DNA of 64,000 nucleotides from Xiheimicrobium sp033763395 (lineage in GTDB: Bacteria > Myxococcota > Myxococcia > Myxococcales > Myxococcaceae): positions 29,145-93,144 of the forward strand of contig JANRKQ010000133.1 in NCBI GenBank assembly GCA_033763395.1. The letters are read 5' to 3'. Below, one piece after another: positions 16,978 through 24,365 of this stretch. Position 1 is the first letter of the stretch, and each line of letters opens with the position of its first letter. The notes under the pieces were generated by a model. That model saw only the letters and a list, made by a program, of their open reading frames with translations. It ran no database searches and was not told the DNA's origin. A program made the translations under genes and the position numbers.

Positions 16978-18398
16978 TGCTGTCGGTGGTGATGGCGGTG
17001 GCGGTGGCGCAGCCCTTCGTGCGCACGATGGCGACGGCCGATGAGCACGGGCCCTGCCTGTGGTGGGAAGGCCCGGTGCTGGACTTCCGGCAGAGCAGCG
17101 GGGGCCTGCCCTCCGTGGGCGCGCAGGCCTCGCTCGCGGCGGTGAGCGCGGCCTTCAGCTCGTGGAACGACGCGATGCAGTGCTCGATGCTGAACGTCTT
17201 CGAGGGCCCCCGCGTCACCACGCGGCGCACCGGCGCCACCGCCACGGGCGCGAACACCAACCTCGTGCTCTTCCGTCACCGCGCGTGCAGCCGGGTGGCG
17301 CCGTCGAACCACGCCTGCTGGCGTGAGGGCACCTGCAACAACACCTTCGACTGCTGGGATCAGCCGTCGAGCCTGCTGGGCACCACCACGGTGTCGTTCG
17401 ACGCCGAGACCGGGCGCATCTTCGACGCCGACATCGAGCTCAACGGGGCCGACCACGTCTTCTCGGTCGTCGACTCGCCCGTATGCGAGCCCGGCGCGGT
17501 GAGCCCCCGCTGCGTGGCGAACGACATTCAGAACACCGCGACGCACGAGGTCGGTCACTTCCTGGGGCTGGGCCACACGAGCGCGACGAACTCGACGATG
17601 AACGAGACGTCGCCGATGGGTGAGCGCCGCAAGCGCAGCGTCGACACCGGCACCCGCTCGTTCCTCTGCGCGGCGTACTCGCCCGACTTCGGGCCGGACG
17701 ACTGCGTGACGCCGCCGGTGGCTGAGGCCCTGGGGCCCGCGGCGACGGCGGGCTGCGCGTCGCTCCCGGCCGGGCCCCTGCTGATGCTCGCGCTGCTGGT
17801 GCTGCTGAAGCGTCGACGCACGGCGGGCCTGGCGGCGTCGCTCCTGGTGGCCCCCCTCGCGCACGCGAGCACGGTCAGGCAGCTGTCACTCGACGCGCTG
17901 GTGGAGGGCGCCGACACCATCGCGCGGGTGAAGGTGACCGCCGTGCACGCCCGGTGGACGCCCGATGGCGCGCGCATCGTGACCGACGTGACGCTCTCGG
18001 TGCTGGAAGGCTGGAAGGGCCCTGGCCGACGCGAGCTGCTCGTCATCGTCCCCGGCGGCGTGGTGGGCCGGGTCGGCCAACGAATCGAGGGGGCGCCCCG
18101 CTTCGCCGTCGGTCAAGAGCTCGTGGTGCTCCTCGAAGCGCGGGGCGACGTCTTCGTGCCGCACGGCTGGAGCCAGGGGCTGTTCGAGGTCTCGAGCCGC
18201 GGCGCCGGAGAGCCGCTCGTCACCCAGCAGCGCAGCGAGGCCTGGCAGCTGAGCTGGAGCGGCACGCCTGCGCCCACCGAACGACTCACGCTGCCGCTGT
18301 CGGCGCTGCGCCGGCTGGTGCTGTCACGCGCCGGACTTCAGGGGGCCGACTCGAACCGCGCCGGGCCCTTCGCCTTGCCGACGCAGATGAGCCGGTAG
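16977..18398 (+). CDS. Secreted zinc metalloprotease with MYXO-CTERM-like segment fused to a second secreted domain
   Basis: 473 residues. After a short signal peptide, a matrixin-like domain shows the zinc motif HEVGHFLGLGH (residues 190-200) followed by a downstream Met (SPM) as in metzincins. Around residues 258-282 is a sorting signal of MYXO-CTERM type: Gly-Cys, a hydrophobic helix, then KRRR. Normally a protein ends there. Here the frame continues through a second signal-like stretch (LAASLLVAPLAHA) into a 170-residue domain with LVEGADTIARVKV and TDVTLSVLEGWKG, seen elsewhere as a separate small secreted protein. So this is a fusion of two genes, natural or from a lost stop codon. The last 61 bases overlap the convergent reductase gene. 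GTG 16974 is an alternative start. Confidence 0.75.
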   Translation: MLSVVMAVAVAQPFVRTMATADEHGPCLWWEGPVLDFRQSSGGLPSVGAQASLAAVSAAFSSWNDAMQCSMLNVFEGPRVTTRRTGATATGANTNLVLFRHRACSRVAPSNHACWREGTCNNTFDCWDQPSSLLGTTTVSFDAETGRIFDADIELNGADHVFSVVDSPVCEPGAVSPRCVANDIQNTATHEVGHFLGLGHTSATNSTMNETSPMGERRKRSVDTGTRSFLCAAYSPDFGPDDCVTPPVAEALGPAATAGCASLPAGPLLMLALLVLLKRRRTAGLAASLLVAPLAHASTVRQLSLDALVEGADTIARVKVTAVHARWTPDGARIVTDVTLSVLEGWKGPGRRELLVIVPGGVVGRVGQRIEGAPRFAVGQELVVLLEARGDVFVPHGWSQGLFEVSSRGAGEPLVTQQRSEAWQLSWSGTPAPTERLTLPLSALRRLVLSRAGLQGADSNRAGPFALPTQMSR

Positions 18399-19405
18399 CC
18401 GTCGGCCAGCTCCTTCTCGGAGAGACACGCGTCAGCTGGCACCTGAATGTCGCCCGACTGGAGCTTCACCCGGCAGGCCCCGCAGGCGCCCATCTCGCAG
18501 CCCGAGGGCAGCTCGTAGCCGGCGCGCCGGGCCGCGGCGAGCACGTGCTCTCCGGGCTTCACCTCGAAGGGCTTCACCTTGCCGTCCTGCGCCAGCTCGA
18601 GCGTGGTGCCCGGCCCGTCCCCCACCGCGTCGACCGACGCGCTGAACTTCTCTTCCAGCACCGTGATGCCGGGGAACTTCGCGGTCACCACCTCGCGCGC
18701 GTTGTCCATCATCGGCTGCGGGCCGCACATGGCCATGAAGGACGGCGCCTCGAGCGGGCCGACGAGCTTCGTGAGGAGCTCCTTCGTCAGCGGCCCTTCG
18801 ACGTCATCGGTGACATGGACGCAGGTGAGCTTGCCCCCCGACTTCGCCTGGAGCGCGTCGAGCTCGGCTTTGAGGATCTGCTCGGACGCGTTGCGGTTGC
18901 CGACGATGAGCGTGATGGCGAACGGCCACCCGCGGCCATCGAGCGTGTGGAGCCACGACAGGAACGGCGTGATGCCCGAGCCACCCGCGATGAAGAGGCC
19001 ACGGGTGACGATGGCGGGAAGGACGAACTGCCCGTACGGGCCCTTCACCTCGAGCGCGTCGCCGCTCATGAGCTGCGTGGTGAGGTGCGTCGACACCTTG
19101 CCGTTCTCGACGCGGCGCACGGTGAGGCGCAGCGGCTGCCCGGGCGCGCGGCTGAACGAGTACGCGCGCCACGGCAGTGTCGCGTTGGGCCGCAGCAGGA
19201 CGAACTGGCCGGCCTGGAAGTCCATCGAGGCGTCGACGCCGAAGGACACGGTGGTGGGGGTCTCTTTCGTCACCTCGGTGACGGTCCACGTGCTGCCGGC
19301 GAGGGACTTGTTGGGCCCTCCGGAGACGGCAGCGCGGCGCGTGGCCACCAGGGCGACGACGACGATGACAGCGATGACGATGCCAATGATGACGACGGGC
19401 GACAT
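18338..19405 (-). CDS. Membrane-anchored ferredoxin-NAD(P) reductase with C-terminal 2Fe-2S domain
   Basis: 355 residues. An N-terminal membrane anchor (SPVVIIGIVIAVIVVVALVA) precedes an FAD-binding domain (RAYSFSRAP, the flavin-binding RxYS motif), an NAD(P)-binding domain (GGSGITPFLS and MCGPQPMM), and a plant-type 2Fe-2S ferredoxin domain with CEMGACGAC plus a distal Cys. This is the phthalate-dioxygenase-reductase/CDO arrangement: NAD(P)H to flavin to iron-sulfur cluster. It lies 72 bases downstream of the small partner gene in the radical-SAM operon, so it may supply electrons to the radical SAM enzyme; this is inference. The 3' end overlaps the convergent protease gene by 61 bases. ATG 19405 was chosen because the segment upstream is Arg-rich and blocks a clean anchor. 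Confidence 0.8.
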   Translation of the reverse strand: MSPVVIIGIVIAVIVVVALVATRRAAVSGGPNKSLAGSTWTVTEVTKETPTTVSFGVDASMDFQAGQFVLLRPNATLPWRAYSFSRAPGQPLRLTVRRVENGKVSTHLTTQLMSGDALEVKGPYGQFVLPAIVTRGLFIAGGSGITPFLSWLHTLDGRGWPFAITLIVGNRNASEQILKAELDALQAKSGGKLTCVHVTDDVEGPLTKELLTKLVGPLEAPSFMAMCGPQPMMDNAREVVTAKFPGITVLEEKFSASVDAVGDGPGTTLELAQDGKVKPFEVKPGEHVLAAARRAGYELPSGCEMGACGACRVKLQSGDIQVPADACLSEKELADGYRLICVGKAKGPARFESAP

Positions 19406-19477
19406 GCCCCGTCTTTGTCGCGTCGGAGGCGGCGCGTCGAGACAAAATGCGCGCCGCCGCCTGGCCAAGAAGCGCGG

Positions 19478-19768
19478 CTACTTCTTCGCGCCAGCCATCT
19501 CCTTTGCGAGGCCCGAGCCGTCCGACAGGTAGGCGACGTTCTGCCACGGCACGAAGTCGTGGGGCGCCTCGTCACCGCCAGCCTGGCCCGTCACCACGCC
19601 GTGTACCGTCACCTTCAGCACGGCCGCGTCGGCGCCCGAGGGGTAGCCGTAGTTCGACAGCGGCGCGAGGGTGGCGAGGCGCACGTGTGAGGGCGCCTTC
19701 GCGAGCATCAGCCACTCGGCGATGTCCTTCGCGGCCGAGTCGTTCACTTTGAGTAGGTATTCCTGCAT
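19478..19768 (-). CDS. Small hypothetical protein of the radical-SAM operon
   Basis: 96 residues that I do not recognise. It begins MQEYLLKVND with GGAGGGG at good spacing and lies only 29 bases after the radical SAM gene, so it is clearly part of the operon. The sequence has a short amphipathic helix (AAKDIAEWLMLAK), a hydrophobic beta-rich middle (VLKVTVHGVVTG) and an acidic/His patch (DEAPHDF). There are no Cys, no signal peptide and no membrane segment. It could be a carrier or recognition partner, but its size alone does not match the usual RiPP recognition element clearly enough to call it one. Confidence 0.7.
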   Translation of the reverse strand: MQEYLLKVNDSAAKDIAEWLMLAKAPSHVRLATLAPLSNYGYPSGADAAVLKVTVHGVVTGQAGGDEAPHDFVPWQNVAYLSDGSGLAKEMAGAKK

Positions 19769-19797
19769 GGGGGTCCCCTCCGAGGGTGGTGCTGCGG

Positions 19798-21147
19798 TTA
19801 GAACGTCGGCCACTCGTTCCAGCTCTCGGGCCAGACGACCTTGTCGGCCGTGAAGCGGAGCGGATCGTTCTCGGGCCACGGCGCGTCGAGGGCCTCGACC
19901 TTCAGCTCGTACACGCCGTTGTCGAAGGGCAGGCCCGAGGCCTTCTCCTTGAGCTCGACGCGCTCGCGCAGGCCGCGCGACTGCATGGTGAGCGCGCGGT
20001 GGTGGCAGTGCGGGTTGTTGCCGGGCTTGTCGAAGAAGACGTGGGCCGTCCAGGTGCAGCCGCCGCGGCAGAGATCGGCGTAGTCGCACGTCTTGCAGAA
20101 GCCCCACAGCGGCCTGGTGCCCTCGGTGGTGCCGCCGACCTCGAGGTTGAAGGTGAGCTCCTTCGCCTTGAGGATCTCCTGGAGCGGCAGATCGCGCACG
20201 TTGCCGCCGACGTAGCTGTCCGAGGGGAGCGACGGGCAGCCCTTGATCTTCCCGTCGGCCTCGATACCCAGCGAGCCCAGGCCCGCCTGACACCCCTGCC
20301 AGAAGGCACCGAGGCGAAACTGCTCCTCGCGCAGGATCTCTTCGTACGGCCCGAAGAAGCCGATGTCGTTGCCGGGGATGACGCGCACGCCCTCGCGGTT
20401 GGCGCGCCAGGTGACGCGAGCCAGCACGGGGAACAGCTCGAGCAGCTCGACCGGCTGAATGAGGAGCTCGGGCCGATCGGCCGCGTTGCCCATCGGCACG
20501 GTGAGCGAGAACTGCCAGCCGTTGGCGCCGGCGTCGCGGATCACCTCGTAGAGGCGCGGCAGCTCGGGCGCGGAGCGGCGGTTGATCTGCGAGTTGCAGC
20601 CGAACTCGAGGCCCGCGGTGCGAAAGTTCTTCGCCGTCTGGAGCGCCTGAAAGAACGAGCCCGGCTTGCCGCGGAGCGTGTCGTGGGTCTTCTCGAGCCC
20701 GTCGAGCGAGATCGACACCTGCGCCATGCCGGCGTCGCGCATCTTCTGGGCCGTGGCGAGGCTGATGCCGTAGCCGCCGGTGACCATCGTGGGGATCATG
20801 CCGGCGTCGGCGATGGCGCGGGTGATCTCGAGCCAGTCGGGGCGGAGGAAGGCCTCTCCACCGATGAGGGACACCTCGGTGATGCCGGCGTCGGCGAGCT
20901 GCTGCACGAGATCGAGCGCCTCGGCGGTGGACAGCTCGTCTTCGCGCTTGTCACCGGCGCGCGAGCCGCAGTGCGTGCAGCCCAGGTTGCACTTGAGGGT
21001 GATCTCCCAGACGGCGTACGCCGTGCGCCGGTAGTCCTTCAGGCGCTCGGCGTAGGCGAAGTCGGGCTGCTTCGCCGTCGACGGCTCCGACTTCGGCTCG
21101 GCCGCGCCGCGACGGCGGGGCGTCCGCGGCTTCTCAGGCTTCGTCAT
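19798..21147 (-). CDS. Radical SAM/SPASM peptide-modifying enzyme
   Basis: 449 residues. The radical SAM cluster motif is CNLGCTHC (Cys53, Cys57, Cys60), followed by SLIGGEAF and the usual TIM-barrel motifs. The C-terminal part is a SPASM domain with the Cys pattern of auxiliary iron-sulfur sites: CQAG, then GCPSLPS, then CKTCDYADLCRGGC and CHH. Such enzymes install carbon-carbon, thioether or ether bonds in peptide precursors. It starts 24 bases after a repeat-bearing precursor gene, without a clear ribosome binding site, suggesting translational coupling. The first 30 residues are a basic, Pro-rich tail. Function as a RiPP maturase acting on the upstream repeats is a strong inference from family and position. 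Confidence 0.88.
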   Translation of the reverse strand: MTKPEKPRTPRRRGAAEPKSEPSTAKQPDFAYAERLKDYRRTAYAVWEITLKCNLGCTHCGSRAGDKREDELSTAEALDLVQQLADAGITEVSLIGGEAFLRPDWLEITRAIADAGMIPTMVTGGYGISLATAQKMRDAGMAQVSISLDGLEKTHDTLRGKPGSFFQALQTAKNFRTAGLEFGCNSQINRRSAPELPRLYEVIRDAGANGWQFSLTVPMGNAADRPELLIQPVELLELFPVLARVTWRANREGVRVIPGNDIGFFGPYEEILREEQFRLGAFWQGCQAGLGSLGIEADGKIKGCPSLPSDSYVGGNVRDLPLQEILKAKELTFNLEVGGTTEGTRPLWGFCKTCDYADLCRGGCTWTAHVFFDKPGNNPHCHHRALTMQSRGLRERVELKEKASGLPFDNGVYELKVEALDAPWPENDPLRFTADKVVWPESWNEWPTF

Positions 21148-21171
21148 GCGTTGGGGACGCGGCGCTGCGGA

Positions 21172-21726
21172 TTACTCGACGGAGCCGCGACGGGTGCGGC
21201 CGGTGCTGGGGCGGGGCTCGGTCTCGACAGCCGGGCGAGGGCGAATGACGCCATAGCGGGCCACCACGGGCGGACGCGGCGGGTCGGTGTCGACCGGCGG
21301 GCGAATGACGCCGTAGCGGGCCACCACGGGCGGGCGCGGCGGGGTCGAACCATCGTCGATGACCGGCGGGCGAATGACGCCGTAGCGCGCCACCACCGGC
21401 GGCCGCGGGGGCCTGGTGTCACCACCGTCGACGGGCGGGCGAATGACGCCGTAGCGCGCCACCACGGGCGGACGCGGCGTCGACCCTTCCGGCTTCGTGT
21501 AGCGGCCACGGGGGTGCTCGTTGAGGCCCAGGCGGTCCTTCGCGCGGTTGATCGTGTCGTTCAGCTTGACGGGATCCTTCCAGTTCGCGCGCGGGAACTC
21601 GATCTTGTCGGACGCCTTCGTGCCCGAGGTCTTCGTGGTGGCCTTCGCCGTCGACGCCTTCTCGGCGGCCTTCGGCGTGGACGTGCGGTTCGTCGTCTTC
21701 GGAGCGGGCTTCCCAATGCGAGGCAT
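21172..21726 (-). CDS. Putative RiPP precursor with four repeated cores
   Basis: 184 residues. A Lys/Thr/Ala-rich leader (1-45) leads to a likely helix (IEFPRANWKDPVKLNDTI and on to about 70). Four nearly identical 15-residue units RPPVVARYGVIRPPV then occur at 85-99, 108-122, 131-145 and 151-165 (the last ends RPRP). Short acidic linkers separate them (DGGDTRPP, IDDGSTPP, DTDPP), and an Arg-rich tail ends the protein. Each unit has one Tyr flanked by Arg. Multi-core precursors next to a radical SAM/SPASM enzyme are a hallmark of ribosomal peptide natural products, so each unit is probably modified and released separately. No signal peptide, Cys, Ser/Thr core sites or Gly-Gly motif. AAGGAA lies upstream of the ATG. 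Confidence 0.8.
   Translation of the reverse strand: MPRIGKPAPKTTNRTSTPKAAEKASTAKATTKTSGTKASDKIEFPRANWKDPVKLNDTINRAKDRLGLNEHPRGRYTKPEGSTPRPPVVARYGVIRPPVDGGDTRPPRPPVVARYGVIRPPVIDDGSTPPRPPVVARYGVIRPPVDTDPPRPPVVARYGVIRPRPAVETEPRPSTGRTRRGSVE
21232..21474 (-). repeat. Four in-frame copies of a 45-bp core repeat
   Basis: The copies lie at 21430-21474, 21361-21405, 21292-21336 and 21232-21276 and encode RPPVVARYGVIRPP(V). The nucleotide sequence is almost unchanged between copies (the plus strand shows GGGCGAATGACGCC(G/A)TAGCG each time), while the linkers vary. This suggests recent duplication or gene conversion of the core. Confidence 0.95.
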
Positions 21727-21829
21727 GCGGGGTTCCTTTGAGGAAACGACAGGATGACAAAGACCCTACACCGGAGCCATGGGCGCTGTGCAATGGGAGG
21801 CGTGGGGGTGAAGCACGCGGGGTTCGTCA

Positions 21830-21859
21830 CCGGCTGACCCCGGGCTCTGGGCCAGCCGG
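21830..21859 (-). terminator. Stem-loop just after the tmRNA
   Basis: On the minus strand CCGGCTGGCCC pairs with GGGGTCAGCCGG across a loop of about 8 bases, starting 7 bases after the mature tmRNA end. It lacks a T-run. It probably helps end or process the tmRNA transcript. Confidence 0.45.
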
Positions 21860-21866
21860 CTCGATG

Positions 21867-22229
21867 TGGAGGCGGTGGGAATCGAACCCACGTCCGAAAG
21901 CCTTCAGCTCTGAACCACTACGTGCGTAGTCCGCGATTTGATGACGCCGCCTCGTCTTCCACGGACGAAATGCGTGACGGCCTGACTGGAAAATCTCGCT
22001 CTCACCCGCCCAGCCTCAGGCGAAAGCCAGCTCGCATTGGTTCGGTCGACCCTCAGCTCACGAGCCGAAGCTCAGGCGACCGTGCGTGGACCGTTTTTCA
22101 GGCGGCCAGCGCAAGCTCAACGTTGTCGTTGGCTTTTGTGGTTTTGCCCACTTGGATTTACGAGTGTGGTGAGCCCACTCGGCACGCGTCTCAGGGCCTC
22201 CTTGCCCTCGTCGAAACCAGGTCGCCCCC
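21867..22229 (-). ncRNA. ssrA: Transfer-messenger RNA (tmRNA)
   Basis: The 3' end carries a tRNA-like T arm, GTGGGTTCGATTCCCAC, followed by CGCCTCC. This pairs with GGGGGCG at the 5' end (22223-22229) to form the acceptor stem. The 5' part has the hallmark GGTTTCGACG. An internal reading frame at 22098-22133 encodes the proteolysis tag ANDNVELALAA followed by TGA, ending in the LAA degron recognised by ClpXP. tmRNA rescues stalled ribosomes together with SmpB. After the discriminator A the genome reads CAT, so the 3' CCA is not encoded and must be added. Length about 363 bases, normal for the family. Confidence 0.95.
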
Positions 22230-22335
22230 GGTTCGTTGGTTGAACGCCACCATCTTCACCATCCAACGGCGTCCGTCAATCGATGACGGGCCACTGCCTC
22301 GCGGCTGACCGCGTTCTGGCGGGGCGCGACCGGGG

Positions 22336-22995
22336 TCACTCGTCGAGGTCGTTGACGTGGTTGTACGGCTGGCCGGCCGGAACGCGCTGCCCGTTGATGG
22401 TGCGGTCCTTCGTCGAGATGCTCCACACGTCGACGGTGGAGTCCGTGTCGACGTTGCCCGCGCCGACGATGGTGATCGAGCACGCGTCGGGGCACTTGCC
22501 CTGCACGCCCGTCTCCGCCCAGAGCTCGGCAGGAACCCCCTTCTCGAGCGCGTCGTTGTCGACACCAGGGTACTTCGCCGCATCGGCCAGCACCCCGCTC
22601 TTGCCCTCGCCCGCACCGCCCGCCGGGGCCAGCTCACCCTCGGTCGAGAACGCGTACAGGTACCGGTTGCCAGGCGAGGGGCTGAACCCGACCTTGCCGA
22701 TGTCATCGGAGTAGGTGTTCTCGCCGCTGAAGAACGACATCTCGGCCGTGTATGCGGACTTCAGGTTCACCTTCACCTCGGCCTGCTTCGACCGCGCCTG
22801 GAACCGCACGAAGTTCGGAATCGCGATGGCCGCCAGCATGCCGACGACGCAGCACAGCACCAGGCCGACGACGATGATGATGATGACGACCGACGCTCCA
22901 CTCTTCTTCGGGGCGGGCGCTGCGGGGTTCGGGTTCGGGGTCATAGGCGGCGAACCGTAGACGGCCGCGCGCTGGAGATCTCGCGTCTCGTTCAC
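22336..22995 (-). CDS. Type IV pilin-like protein
   Basis: 219 residues (202 if the internal ATG at 22944 is used). A Pro-rich cytoplasmic stretch precedes one hydrophobic helix that merges into AAIAIPNFVRFQARSKQAE, the typical pilin-like N-terminal helix with its conserved Pro. The rest is a small globular domain with two nearby Cys (KCPDAC), ending in a polar tail. No classical Gly-Phe prepilin cleavage site precedes the helix, so it may stay membrane-anchored, as in related myxobacterial proteins with a double hydrophobic segment. The GTG start at 22995 has GGAG at good spacing; the ATG has none. Role unknown; it stands apart from pilus genes. Confidence 0.7.
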   Translation of the reverse strand: MNETRDLQRAAVYGSPPMTPNPNPAAPAPKKSGASVVIIIIVVGLVLCCVVGMLAAIAIPNFVRFQARSKQAEVKVNLKSAYTAEMSFFSGENTYSDDIGKVGFSPSPGNRYLYAFSTEGELAPAGGAGEGKSGVLADAAKYPGVDNDALEKGVPAELWAETGVQGKCPDACSITIVGAGNVDTDSTVDVWSISTKDRTINGQRVPAGQPYNHVNDLDE

Positions 22996-23030
22996 GGCGC
23001 TCTCCGCAGCCTCGCCGGCGGTGGTAGGCC

Positions 23031-24362
<1,332 letters not shown>

Positions 24363-24365
24363 GGC

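Noticed and set aside
19786..21741. A 651-residue plus-strand frame opposite the radical SAM operon
   Set aside because: Shadow frame; its apparent repeats (RANDAVAGHHGRTRR-like) are only the antisense of the RiPP core repeats.
21867..21950. A tRNA gene on the minus strand
   Set aside because: The T arm and acceptor end are those of the tmRNA; no D arm or anticodon arm follows at tRNA distance, and the 5' partner lies 350 bases away.
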